Below the pieces are notes generated by a model. That model ran no database searches and was not told where the DNA came from. It worked only from the letters and a program-made list of their open reading frames with translations. Shown in pieces: positions 16,923 through 26,057 of a DNA stretch of 64,000 bases; position 1 is the first letter of the stretch, and every line of letters starts with the position of its first letter. Origin of the DNA: Paenibacillus sp. FSL R7-0337 (GTDB lineage Bacteria > Bacillota > Bacilli > Paenibacillales > Paenibacillaceae); NCBI RefSeq assembly GCF_037969875.1, contig NZ_CP150218.1, positions 3,782,001 through 3,846,000 on the forward strand, given 5' to 3'. Position numbers and translations under genes: made by a program.

Positions 16923-18233
16923 CTATTTCGCCTGGCCCAGCTTGCGGGCAACGATGAGAATAAGCAGCAGCGAGACCGCAATAATAATGGCATTGAAGCC
17001 CCAGCGGCCCTGAAGCCACCAGCTTGTGCCGGGCAGATCTGCTGCCGTTACCGGTACCAGGGTCTCTGCACCCAGCGCAACCTGCACAAGCTTCTCCCCG
17101 CCGATCCGGTCTTTGAAATTAATAATATCATACTGCGGAGCGGTTGCCAGCGCATTGCCATAGAGCAAGGAATACGGCATCTTCTCCCCGCCCGCGAATA
17201 CAAGCCGGTCTACCAGATATTCGATCTTAATATCTGTGATGGAGATGGGGGCATCATCCAGATTGTAGATAACCACACGCAGGCTATTAGATGAGGCTGG
17301 GGCCTCCGGCTGAATCTCCGTCCGGGAGATCCGGGCATCCTTGAAGTCCAGCCGGTACAGCTCTCCGCTTCCGGTGACCGGTATCTTAATCCCGGCACTG
17401 TCATACAGCTCATAGCGCCGCAGGAAATTCCCGGTGCTGCCGAGCATCACCTTCCCAATCTTCAGCCGGTCCGTGTTGCTTATCATGATCTCGGTACGGT
17501 TCTCCACCTGCTTAATCTCTGTCTGCGGCGTCTTCCGCCGCATGAATGCAGCCGTACTCCACTCACGGCTGCTGTCTACCAGGGTCAGGCCGGGGAACTC
17601 CAGCCCTTCCGGGTTGTTCTTCACTACAAGCCGGTAATAGCCGAACTTGTAGCTGCGCTCCAGCGTAATGCTGTCCGCACTTAACCCGCTTGTGGCATAC
17701 AGATCCCCTGTGCCGAGCTGCTCCCAGGCCTGCCCGTCATAGCCTCCCCATACCTCCACATGCTTCAGGAAGGATTCTGCGGGCAACTCGAACACCAGGC
17801 GGTTCCCCTGAATATCGACATCCTCGGCAAGCGGCTTAATCTGATAATCCAGCAGGGTATCCGTTCCTTTCACTGCCCTGTGAATCAATTCTGAGGCATA
17901 GACCGCGCTATGCTCCTCCACCGTCTCCGCTCCGCTCTCCATATAATAGGGAACTGAAGCGCCGGTGCTGTCCTGTATACGCAGATCACGCAAGTCCTCT
18001 GCCGCCGAGCGGTACACCGCTTCATCCAGATACAATTCATAGTACGGAGCCGACTCCGGGACGGAGATTTCGCGAGAGAGCTTCCATTGCCCGCCGTCCG
18101 TCTTCTCCGCTCCGCCGGATGCCGCTGCCGCACTGTGCGCCGGGAAGGTGCCGGAACCCAGCACGAGTCCGCCCAATACAGCGAGCAGCACAGCCGCCCT
18201 AGCTCTCCGGCCTGTCTTGCTCAGCAAGCGCAT
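16923..18233 (-). CDS. DUF3999-family exported protein
   Basis: A 436-residue envelope protein. Signal peptide (RRARAAVLLAVLGGLVLGSG, cleavage near AHSAAAA), a large beta-rich extracellular region (EISVPESAPYYELYLDEAVY, a discoidin-like middle with VEVWGGYDGQAWEQLGTG), and a C-terminal transmembrane helix (NAIIIAVSLLLILIVARKLG). DUF3999 genes commonly sit beside DUF2339 genes, as here, where the two overlap by 35 bp. Function unknown; a joint role in the cell envelope is inferred. Confidence 0.82.
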   Translation of the reverse strand: MRLLSKTGRRARAAVLLAVLGGLVLGSGTFPAHSAAAASGGAEKTDGGQWKLSREISVPESAPYYELYLDEAVYRSAAEDLRDLRIQDSTGASVPYYMESGAETVEEHSAVYASELIHRAVKGTDTLLDYQIKPLAEDVDIQGNRLVFELPAESFLKHVEVWGGYDGQAWEQLGTGDLYATSGLSADSITLERSYKFGYYRLVVKNNPEGLEFPGLTLVDSSREWSTAAFMRRKTPQTEIKQVENRTEIMISNTDRLKIGKVMLGSTGNFLRRYELYDSAGIKIPVTGSGELYRLDFKDARISRTEIQPEAPASSNSLRVVIYNLDDAPISITDIKIEYLVDRLVFAGGEKMPYSLLYGNALATAPQYDIINFKDRIGGEKLVQVALGAETLVPVTAADLPGTSWWLQGRWGFNAIIIAVSLLLILIVARKLGQAK

Positions 18234-20769
18234 AAGCTTCCTCCATTCTGACTGTTATCCGCTGATAGAGGTAGGATATCCCCAGCAGGCAGAGTCCGAA
18301 GCTGAAATAAGCGATGATCTTGCTGCCGGTATTCAGCAGAGTCAAGTCATAGAGCAACAGCTTGCCGGTTGCCAGCAGGGACAGCGCCAGTCCGAAGCGG
18401 CGGATATACAGATATCTTTTCCAGAAGCCGTACATAATGAACAGCACAGCCAGCAGCAGATAGAGCAGACTGAAGGCCAGCCCGCCGTCACGTACCTGCA
18501 TCTGCACTCCCAGGAACGCCGTAACCATCACCAGCAGATAGATACCCATAGCTACCGGATACAGCTCTATATTCTTATAATCGCGCAGCAGCGTTGTCCG
18601 CAGCAGCCTTGCACTGCTGAACCATACGAATACATTGAACAGAATAAGCAGACCCAGCGCCGCTACATCGGCAGCAGTGCTGCCGGACCACCCTTCCGGA
18701 AGACTGGGCAGACCCAGCGTAATGCCGATACAGACCGCATAGGCAATCCCGTGCAGCACCAATACCATAATGCCGACCACCTTGTCATACAGAACATTCA
18801 CCTTCGGAAGCGCATAAGCCAGTCCAGAGGTAAGCAGACCCGCCAGCAGCAGCTTGTAAAAGGCATTGTGCGCCATATCCTCCGGCACCATCCAGTCGTA
18901 CAGGCGCAATGCTTCATACACTGCATACCCGTAGAAATTGACGATAGCCGCATATTTGAACCATACGGTAGCCTGCACCTCCGCAGGCGTACTGCGGAGC
19001 AGCGTCTCCTGATTCGAATAACGGATGGCATACAATAAGGCTACAATCACCATTCCCGCCGTAATAAATGTATATTTCAGATCGAAATAGGAGTTCGTGT
19101 AGTAGATTACCGCATTATAATCCGAGAGCTGCAGCAGAACGTCGAATCCGAAGAAGGTCAGCAGACAGAGGGAAAGGATGCCCCAGCCTGCGCGTTCTGC
19201 CATTTTGAAGCGGTACAGATGTCCGTAGACCGTAAGCGCCACGCCTTCCACCAGCCAGCCGATCGACCACCAGGCCGCTCCCAGCTGGAACGGAATCATC
19301 AGGATGGCGAAGGTCAGTGAGGTAACATAGAAGAGCAGACGGCTCTCGCGTTCCTGCGGCATCTGCTTCTCCAGCAGCACGCCAAGCCCCAGATACATGA
19401 GGCAGAAGGCTAGCGCCAGCGCGCCTTTGAATTCATCCAGCCCGGCATTCAGGAACAGAAGATACAGCGTTATGCAGCTAACGAGCGTGTTACAGCCCAG
19501 CAGGCCGAAGTCCAGCCAGTTAAGCTTCGTCTTGAACCTGAACGGATACCACAGTGTAATCCCCAGATACATGGCGAAGGTCAACACAACGCAGAGAATG
19601 CCCACAGTGTAGCTGTCTGCCAGATAAATCAGCACCAGGATAGACGGTGCATTGAACAGGAAGCTGATGTAATTGACGACCACCCAGCGCTTGCGCAGAG
19701 AGATCAGCAGAATCAGCAGGTTCAGCACGAACAGATAACCCATCGCCGGATACACTGCGCTGCCCTCCAGCCCGAAGGCTCCCATATAAGAGAAGAGCGG
19801 CAGATAGCCCCCCACAAGCCCCATGGAACAGATCGTCCGTGACTCATAGCGCAGCGACAGCAGCACAGCGGACAGCGTGACCAGCACCGACAGGCCGATC
19901 CCGGCCCATAACCCGATAATCTCCAGCAGAAAATAACTGTAAAATATCGAGCCGTACAGCACCGATACCCCGCCGCCAATCAGCCCCAGAGCGAAGGCTC
20001 CCCGCCCCTTGCGGAACAGCCACTCCCCGCCCGCCAGCAGGACTGCGCCCAGCAGGAAGAAAGCGCTGCCCTTCATATAATCATTGAACCAGGTGGAGTA
20101 GGTGTATCTGAACCCGGCGCCCACTGCCAGGATCAGCAGCAGAATCCCCAGGCGGTTGATCCAGTTCAGGCCGATCTTCATTTCGATCCGGTTCTGCTTG
20201 CGGCGGCGCAGCAGGGTCTCCTCGTCAACCCCTTCGGCGGTCAAATCATCCAGACCGCTGTCTATCGTCCCTCTGAGCGAACTTTCTGCCTCCCGTTGCC
20301 ATTGTCTGCGCAGCAGAATACTCTCATTCAGCTTCGCCTGCACCTCATCCAGAATATAAGTGATCTGGGTCTTCTCCTGGCCCAGCTCGCGGGTCCCGAT
20401 ACTGTACATCTGCTCTATTCGCCGCTTCGCGTCCTGCTCGAAGGACGTCAGCCGGTCGAGGTACGCATGATCCCGTGAGGCAAAATAAGTCTGCAGCTTC
20501 TGCCGCGATACCCGGAGAATACCCAGCTTCTCATCCAGAATCTGCTCCGCCAACGCAGTCCGCAGCTCTGAGTTGTCGCGCTCAAGCCTCGCAGCCTGAG
20601 CCTTCAGCTCCGCCAGGCTCTGCCTGTTTGCCCCATTTTCCCGTCTTAACACTTCGTTCTCGCGGACGAGATCACTGCTCTCGTATTCTTCAATTAAAGA
20701 CTGGTATTCCTTCAAAAGCCCGTCCTGCTGCTGCTGCACAGCCCTCATCCGATCTCTGAAATCCTCCAT
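18199..20769 (-). CDS. DUF2339 polytopic membrane protein
   Basis: An 856-residue protein. The start is taken at ATG 20769 (MEDFRDRM) behind a GGGGGG stretch; a further in-frame ATG lies 30 bp upstream. A cytoplasmic coiled coil of ~110 residues (EEYESSDLVRENEVLRREN...) precedes more than twenty predicted transmembrane helices beginning with IGLNWINRLGILLLILAVGA. This N-terminal coil plus very many helices is the DUF2339 design. Function unknown. The gene overlaps DUF3999 by 35 bp, implying coupled translation. Confidence 0.85.
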   Translation of the reverse strand: MEDFRDRMRAVQQQQDGLLKEYQSLIEEYESSDLVRENEVLRRENGANRQSLAELKAQAARLERDNSELRTALAEQILDEKLGILRVSRQKLQTYFASRDHAYLDRLTSFEQDAKRRIEQMYSIGTRELGQEKTQITYILDEVQAKLNESILLRRQWQREAESSLRGTIDSGLDDLTAEGVDEETLLRRRKQNRIEMKIGLNWINRLGILLLILAVGAGFRYTYSTWFNDYMKGSAFFLLGAVLLAGGEWLFRKGRGAFALGLIGGGVSVLYGSIFYSYFLLEIIGLWAGIGLSVLVTLSAVLLSLRYESRTICSMGLVGGYLPLFSYMGAFGLEGSAVYPAMGYLFVLNLLILLISLRKRWVVVNYISFLFNAPSILVLIYLADSYTVGILCVVLTFAMYLGITLWYPFRFKTKLNWLDFGLLGCNTLVSCITLYLLFLNAGLDEFKGALALAFCLMYLGLGVLLEKQMPQERESRLLFYVTSLTFAILMIPFQLGAAWWSIGWLVEGVALTVYGHLYRFKMAERAGWGILSLCLLTFFGFDVLLQLSDYNAVIYYTNSYFDLKYTFITAGMVIVALLYAIRYSNQETLLRSTPAEVQATVWFKYAAIVNFYGYAVYEALRLYDWMVPEDMAHNAFYKLLLAGLLTSGLAYALPKVNVLYDKVVGIMVLVLHGIAYAVCIGITLGLPSLPEGWSGSTAADVAALGLLILFNVFVWFSSARLLRTTLLRDYKNIELYPVAMGIYLLVMVTAFLGVQMQVRDGGLAFSLLYLLLAVLFIMYGFWKRYLYIRRFGLALSLLATGKLLLYDLTLLNTGSKIIAYFSFGLCLLGISYLYQRITVRMEEAYALAEQDRPES

Positions 20770-20952
20770 AGCCGCCCCCCAGTATCTGCTAATCGGCAAA
20801 TTGTTAATATATTGATATTACTATATTTCTAATTACCACCACAGACCTAACAAAAACCACATTACTTAGTTAAGATCCTGTCACATTTTTGTCTTGGCAG
20901 ACCTTATAGGTTTATTATTGTTGTATATTCGGGAGATGGGGAGAATCGGACA

Positions 20953-22158
20953 TTGAAACTCAACCTGCACAAACCGCAAAAACGTTATATCCTCATCCTG
21001 TTGCTGCTGGTGGTCCTCCTGCCTGTGCCGTTTAGACATAAGGCGACGACCAAGCTGAACATTACCGGGCTGGATGGAGTCAAAATCACGACAGATGCCT
21101 ACGCGCTGACAGCGGATCACAAGCTGATGGTGGATAAAGACCTCGCTGAACGGATTCTGCATGCGCGTATCGGCTGGGAGAAGGAGGCTCCGCTCCCCAA
21201 GGGTGTGTACTACAAGGATCATGTGGCGGTACTCATGTATCACCATCTGACGGAAACCCCGTTAATGCTCTATCCCGGCGTATTACCCGCCGCACAGTTC
21301 GATGAGCAGATGCAGCTGCTGAAGCAGGAGGGCTTCCATGTCATTACGATGAAGCAGTACCGGGAATTCATGCTGGACCGCGCGCCGGTTCCCGATAATG
21401 CGGTTCTATTGACGTTCGATGACGGCTATGAGAGCTTTTATAAGCTGGCGTTTCCCATTCTGCAAAAGTACGGCTACACTGCAGTGAACTTCATCATTGT
21501 CTCCGATGTGGACAACACTAATAAGCATCAGGTGCCCAAGCTGACCTGGGAGCAGATGCGGGAGATGAAGCGCGCCGGAATGGGCTTTTATAATCATACG
21601 TATAATCTGCATTATTATGCAGTGGTCGATGCAGAGGGCGGCACCCGCCCGGCGGCGAGCTCCCTGCTGTACATTCATGACGAGAACCGGAATGAACTGA
21701 ATGAAGAATACTACAGAAGAGTAACCGGGGACCTCGCTCATGCAGAGCGCAGGCTGAAAGAAGAATTGGGCAATACGGATTCGGCTATCGCTTTCCCTTA
21801 CGGTTCCTATAACGAAAAGCTGCTGGAAATCTGCGATTCACTCGGCATCCATCTGAAATTCAATATCGGGCTGGGCCTCGGCTCCAGAACTACGCTGAAT
21901 GCTCCACGGATCAATGAAGGGAACCGGACACTCACGCCAGAGCTGTCCATCCAGCAGCTGAAGCAATTCGAGCCGCCGATGATTCTGACCGTGAACGGGA
22001 GGAGGGTTCTCCTTACCGGAACTCCGCCGGAGCTGCGGAACGGGAAAGTCATGATTCCGCTAGATGCACTATGCTCCGAGCTAGGCGTAGCGATCCATTA
22101 CGACCGCAGCAGCACGGTCCTGAAGCTGACGCGTCTCAGCCAGAACAAGCCCGGGTGA
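20953..22158 (+). CDS. polysaccharide deacetylase family protein
   Basis: A 401-residue protein starting at TTG 20953 after GGGGAGA. A short cytoplasmic tail and one transmembrane helix (RYILILLLLVVLLPVPF) export a NodB-type domain: MYHHLT, the catalytic TFDDGY (154-159), the metal-binding NHTYNLH (H215, H220) and FPYGSYN. These are features of IcaB/PgaB-like N-deacetylases acting on surface glucosamine polymers. A C-terminal ~60-residue module (NGRRVLLTGTPPELRNGKVM...) resembles the copper amine oxidase N-terminal-like stalk domain common in Paenibacillus. Substrate inferred. Confidence 0.9.
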   Translation: MKLNLHKPQKRYILILLLLVVLLPVPFRHKATTKLNITGLDGVKITTDAYALTADHKLMVDKDLAERILHARIGWEKEAPLPKGVYYKDHVAVLMYHHLTETPLMLYPGVLPAAQFDEQMQLLKQEGFHVITMKQYREFMLDRAPVPDNAVLLTFDDGYESFYKLAFPILQKYGYTAVNFIIVSDVDNTNKHQVPKLTWEQMREMKRAGMGFYNHTYNLHYYAVVDAEGGTRPAASSLLYIHDENRNELNEEYYRRVTGDLAHAERRLKEELGNTDSAIAFPYGSYNEKLLEICDSLGIHLKFNIGLGLGSRTTLNAPRINEGNRTLTPELSIQQLKQFEPPMILTVNGRRVLLTGTPPELRNGKVMIPLDALCSELGVAIHYDRSSTVLKLTRLSQNKPG

Positions 22159-22222
22159 GGCCGCGCCTATCGCTTCACACCTGATTCGGGGAGGAAAGGA
22201 TCAACGTGTAAACCCGCCGCCC

Positions 22223-23797
22223 CTACCCCTTAGCCGCCTGACGCACCAGCGGTTCGCGGCCTAAGGTTACCCGGTTCTTCCCGGTAGCCTTGGACAGATA
22301 GAGGGCCTCGTCCGCCTCGCGGTACAGATCCTCGAAGGTCACATCCGCTTGATCCGTAAAAGCAATGCCGATGCTCACCGTAAGCTGGATGTGATGTCCC
22401 CCGTCCAGCTCAACGATGTGCTCGCCCATAGCGGTGCGGAAGCTCTCTGCCTCCTTCAAGGCCGCAGCTTCGCTGCCGGCGGAGAAGCAGACGGCGAACT
22501 CTTCGCCGCCTACGCGCCCGGCAATCCCTTTGTTATGATATACCTGCATAATCTTGCCAGATAAATCCACCAGCGCCTGATCACCGGCCATGTGTCCGTA
22601 TGTATCATTAATTAATTTGAAATCATCGATGTCGAACAGCAGCAAGGCCATACCCGCGCCGATCTGCGCAGAGTAATTCTGTACCAGCCTCATGAAATGC
22701 CTGCGGTTGTACAGCCCGGTCAGATCGTCCACCGTGGCCTGATGCAGCAGCTCCCGCTCATACCTCTTCTTCTCGCTAAGATCACTGAAGACCAGCAGCA
22801 TCCCCGCCCCCTTCCCCCGGACCTGCTCCGTAGCAATGAGCGCCACTCCATAACAGGACCCGCTCCGGCCGGGAGGCTCGATTTCAAACTGCCCCTCCCG
22901 CCGCTCGGCATAGCAGACCGACAACTGTCCGTGCTGCCTGAGCAGCGGCTGAATGCTAGTGCCCATCCAGGTCGCCGGCTTCTCCTCCAGCAGCTCGGAG
23001 AGCATAGCATCTGCCGCCTCATTCACATCCATGATGTAATCGTAGCGGTCCGTCAAGACGATGCCGTCCTTCATATTCTCGAAGATTTTATTCTTAGCCA
23101 GCGGATATAAGGACAATCTGGGATCGCGGAACAAGGTGAGGTAAGCGGCCACGATTGGCGGCAAGTAGGTGAAGGCTGTGAAACCTGTAATCGTAATCTG
23201 CAGCAGCGGAAGCAGGAACACCGACAGGACTGGCACCAGCAGACTGAATAACAGCAACGCATTATGGCGGAAATAATACTTAGGCCCATTCAGGAGAGAG
23301 ATGGCCAGCAAATACACAGCATACAGTCCGAATAACTGATCGTACGCGATGAGGATCATACTGAGCACCGTGGGCTTCACTACGATTCCGGTAACACCAG
23401 CCACCGTAGCCAGTCCGACCTCGCTACGCATCAGATGATGGTAGGAGTCAGTGAAGATCAGCAGCACATCAAGCACCGCCGGGATACAAAAGTAAATAAG
23501 CCTCTTGGACAAACCCTCAGAGGAACGGGATACATACTCTTTAATAACCGCATAGGTGAAGATCGCACTCAAAAAAAGCGGGCCCTGCTGCACATTCTTC
23601 CACCATAGCTTCGCCGCGAAGGAACCGGGTAGAATCTCTCCGGCCGTAGCTGCGAAGATCATGCTGACCAGCAGCATCAATATCCATAAATAGCATCTTC
23701 CTGGTGTATGGCGGTGCCTGTAAGAACCGATGCCCATGTAGAGACTTAGAACGCTGCCCATTACCAAGTAAAACGGATAACCCTGCATCCACGGCAT
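22223..23797 (-). CDS. diguanylate cyclase with 7TM sensor, PAS and GGDEF domains
   Basis: A 524-residue protein: about seven transmembrane helices (residues 8-225), a PAS-like domain (~240-345) and a GGDEF domain (~350-515). The active site reads GGEEF (430-434), and DDLTGLYNRR and FDIDDFKLINDTYGH are intact, so it should make cyclic di-GMP. The four residues where the inhibitory RxxD I-site would lie read HNKG, so product inhibition is probably absent. It lies a few kb from a c-di-GMP-controlled exopolysaccharide operon and could supply its signal. Confidence 0.93.
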   Translation of the reverse strand: MPWMQGYPFYLVMGSVLSLYMGIGSYRHRHTPGRCYLWILMLLVSMIFAATAGEILPGSFAAKLWWKNVQQGPLFLSAIFTYAVIKEYVSRSSEGLSKRLIYFCIPAVLDVLLIFTDSYHHLMRSEVGLATVAGVTGIVVKPTVLSMILIAYDQLFGLYAVYLLAISLLNGPKYYFRHNALLLFSLLVPVLSVFLLPLLQITITGFTAFTYLPPIVAAYLTLFRDPRLSLYPLAKNKIFENMKDGIVLTDRYDYIMDVNEAADAMLSELLEEKPATWMGTSIQPLLRQHGQLSVCYAERREGQFEIEPPGRSGSCYGVALIATEQVRGKGAGMLLVFSDLSEKKRYERELLHQATVDDLTGLYNRRHFMRLVQNYSAQIGAGMALLLFDIDDFKLINDTYGHMAGDQALVDLSGKIMQVYHNKGIAGRVGGEEFAVCFSAGSEAAALKEAESFRTAMGEHIVELDGGHHIQLTVSIGIAFTDQADVTFEDLYREADEALYLSKATGKNRVTLGREPLVRQAAKG

Positions 23798-23892
23798 GTC
23801 ATATTTCTCCTATTTTTGAGATTGATTTGCCTTATTATATCCTACTCTTTCGTACAAATGAATCTTTCTTACAAAAGTAAGTACGCAAAACA

Positions 23893-23938
23893 AAGAGGAT
23901 ACTCCTTCACCATCTGCATGGATGCGGGAATATCCTCT
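23893..23938 (-). terminator. rpmE2 terminator
   Basis: GAGGATA pairs with TATCCTC. On the minus strand the hairpin is followed by TTTGTTTTG, shortly after the L31 stop codon at 23951. Confidence 0.8.
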
Positions 23939-23950
23939 ATAGGAATACCA

Positions 23951-24199
23951 TTATTTCTTCTGAGCGAGACGTTGTTTGAACTTGTCAACGCGGCCGCCAG
24001 TTTCGGTATCTCTTTGTTTACCTGTGTAGAACGGGTGGGATGCAGAGCTGGAGTCTACACGGATCACTGGGTAAGTGTTGCCGTCTTCCCATTCCATTGT
24101 TTCACCGGATGATTTGGTGGATGAGCTCAGGAATTTGTAGCCTACGCTAGCATCGAAGAAAATAACCTGGTTGAACTTAGGGTGTATGCCTTGTTTCAT
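23951..24199 (-). CDS. rpmE2: 50S ribosomal protein L31 type B
   Basis: An 82-residue ribosomal protein starting [20 protein letters not shown]. It has no cysteines, so it is the zinc-independent C-minus form (RpmE2/YtiA) that replaces zinc-binding L31 when zinc is scarce. The [13 protein letters not shown] and [10 protein letters not shown] segments are typical. AAAGGAGGT precedes the ATG. No clear Zur box was seen in the upstream 165 bp. Confidence 0.96.
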   Translation of the reverse strand: MKQGIHPKFNQVIFFDASVGYKFLSSSTKSSGETMEWEDGNTYPVIRVDSSSASHPFYTGKQRDTETGGRVDKFKQRLAQKK

Positions 24200-24326
24200 T
24201 GTAGTAACCTCCTTTCCGAACTAATACAACTTATGAAGAAGTATTGAAGCCATCTCTTGGTCTATTTGAACAATCCGGTTAGACGAAGGGAGATGCGTAA
24301 ATCTTCCGATTTTTACACGCCATACT

Positions 24327-24355
24327 ATCATACGTGAAATGAGCCGCTGAGTCAA
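24327..24355 (-). promoter_or_regulatory. rpmE2 promoter
   Basis: On the minus strand TTGACT (24350-24355), 17 bp and TATGAT (24327-24332): a near-consensus sigma-A promoter. It leaves a leader of about 120 bases before rpmE2. Confidence 0.7.
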
Positions 24356-24364
24356 GAGCCTGTC

Positions 24365-25153
24365 CTAGAGCGATTTCACCATTCCACCGTCGATCAGCAG
24401 GGACTGTCCGGTAATATACGTATTCGCAAAAGAACCGAGGAATACGGCCGCCTTGCCGAACTCCTCCGGCGTGCCGGTTCTTCCCAGCGGAATCGCCTTC
24501 AGGGCTTCCTCCTGAATCTGTACAAGCGTGATGCCCTGCGCGTCCGCCCGCTTGCCGTCAAGCTGGAGTATCCGGTCTGTGCCGATCCGTCCGGGGGCCA
24601 GGCTGTTGATCAGGATGCCCTCCGGGGCAAGCTCTGTAGCCAGGCTCTTGTTCAGCGCGCTCACGCCTGCGCGGAACACGTTCGAGAGAATCAGCCCGGC
24701 GATGGGCTGCTTGATCGAGACCGAGCTGATGCTGACGATCCGCCCTCCCCCTGCGCTGCGCATATGCGGCAGTGCCTCGCGGATCAGGCGGACCGCGCTC
24801 ATCAGCGTAAGCTCGAAGCCGCCGCTCCAGTCAGCGTCGGCCATATCCCCGAAGCTGCCGCCCGGAGGCCCGCCGGCGTTCGTGACCAGCACCTCCAGGC
24901 CGCCGCCGAATTCGGCGGCCGTCCGCACCGCCCGGGTAATCTCCTCCGGGCGGGTCACATCCAGCTCCGCTACGGCGACCTCCTGCCCCGTAGCCTCACG
25001 GATCGCCTGCCGCGCCTTCTCCAGCTGCGGCAGGCTCCGGCTGGCAATCGTCACCCGCGCCCCTTCACGGGCATACTCCAGGGCGGTCGCCAGACCCAGC
25101 CCCTTGCTTGCCGCCGCAACGAGCACCGATTTCCCCTCAAGACCCAAATCCAT
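24365..25153 (-). CDS. SDR family oxidoreductase lacking YxxxK
   Basis: A 262-residue classical-length short-chain dehydrogenase. The cofactor loop (ASKGLGLA) and NAG motif (VTNAGG) are intact and Arg39 after the second strand suggests NADP(H). The catalytic Ser is present (SISS, ~143-144), but the Tyr and Lys positions read S157 and R161 (SNVFR), so the usual YxxxK is missing. A subgroup of bacterial SDRs shows this change. GGAGG lies 8 bp before the ATG, 49 bp after the exopolysaccharide operon, so cotranscription is possible. The substrate is unknown. Confidence 0.85.
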   Translation of the reverse strand: MDLGLEGKSVLVAAASKGLGLATALEYAREGARVTIASRSLPQLEKARQAIREATGQEVAVAELDVTRPEEITRAVRTAAEFGGGLEVLVTNAGGPPGGSFGDMADADWSGGFELTLMSAVRLIREALPHMRSAGGGRIVSISSVSIKQPIAGLILSNVFRAGVSALNKSLATELAPEGILINSLAPGRIGTDRILQLDGKRADAQGITLVQIQEEALKAIPLGRTGTPEEFGKAAVFLGSFANTYITGQSLLIDGGMVKSL

Positions 25154-25202
25154 CGTCCAGTCCTCCTGTCAGATTGGTTGCAGGATTTCCTGCTCCCACT
25201 CA

Positions 25203-26057
25203 TTATACATCGTATTCCAGTTCCTTTTTGGCCTGGACAATGAAATCGAGCGGATTCTCGATGGTGTCCGCCGCATATTCCACCGCACCGATCTTCAGCC
25301 CCAGGGTGACCTTGTACTTGCCGGAGAACTCCGAGTCATTCAGGTCCTGCAGCCGCTGTTTGATCCGCTCAATGACAATCTTGGCCCCTTCCCGGTCCGT
25401 GAAGAGCAGCAGGCCCCAGGTAGCATCCTCCTTGTCCAGCAGATACAGCGCATCATTGGTACGAATGCTAGACTGGCTGAGCTGCGAGACATCATAGATG
25501 GCTTCGGACAGCTGCTCCTCCGGGATCAGGCGGCGGATCTCATTCCAGTATTTCACCTTCACCACAAGCAGCGTCAGCGGGATTTTATAACGGACCGAGA
25601 TTCCGGTGAACAGGCTGGCATCCTTCTGAAAAGAAATGCTGTTGCGCAGATCCGTATTCTCATCTACCGCAGCCAGATTACTCGTGCGCTTCAGCAGCCG
25701 TTCATTCTCCGCCTGCAGCTCACGGGTGCTTGTGGTGAAGACCCACAATACCACCGTAAGCAGCGGGGTCATAATCAGCCAGAAATACGTCTCTACACCG
25801 ATAGAAGCGCCTTGGGAGACCGTCTGATAGACCACGAAGAAGCCGTAGCCGAAGACAAACGCCAGATTCAGCGTCAGTCCCGCCGTGACCGTGGTGAAAT
25901 ACGTGACCAGCGCCAGGATGAACGATACATTCAGAATAATAATGTTCTGAACGTAGTTATCCGGTGAGCCCGCGATATATACGATGCAGGCAAAGATCAG
26001 GACCAGAAAGGCCAGGAAGCCCAGATCCGAGGTTAGACTGCTGCGGTTACGTCTCAC
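25203..26057 (-). CDS. degenerate GGDEF membrane protein, YdaK-like c-di-GMP receptor
   Basis: A 284-residue protein: four transmembrane helices (~13-110), a short coil, then a GGDEF-fold domain (~130-284). The opening DENTDLRNSISFQKD matches the D..TGL.N start of GGDEF domains, but the GGDEF motif itself is replaced by DKEDA (208-212). The I-site RxxD survives as RTND (199-202), exactly five residues before it. It should therefore bind c-di-GMP without making it, as described for B. subtilis YdaK (similar length). It overlaps the BcsB-like gene by 4 bp. Confidence 0.85.
   Translation of the reverse strand: MRRNRSSLTSDLGFLAFLVLIFACIVYIAGSPDNYVQNIIILNVSFILALVTYFTTVTAGLTLNLAFVFGYGFFVVYQTVSQGASIGVETYFWLIMTPLLTVVLWVFTTSTRELQAENERLLKRTSNLAAVDENTDLRNSISFQKDASLFTGISVRYKIPLTLLVVKVKYWNEIRRLIPEEQLSEAIYDVSQLSQSSIRTNDALYLLDKEDATWGLLLFTDREGAKIVIERIKQRLQDLNDSEFSGKYKVTLGLKIGAVEYAADTIENPLDFIVQAKKELEYDV

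Noticed and set aside
24200..24364. Zur box upstream of rpmE2
   Set aside because: No sequence close to the known Bacillus Zur palindrome was seen by eye, despite the gene encoding zinc-free L31.
24528..25967. 479-residue plus-strand open frame across the SDR and degenerate GGDEF genes
   Set aside because: It covers two real minus-strand genes and their spacer; its Arg/Ser/Pro-rich composition is typical of a GC-rich shadow frame.
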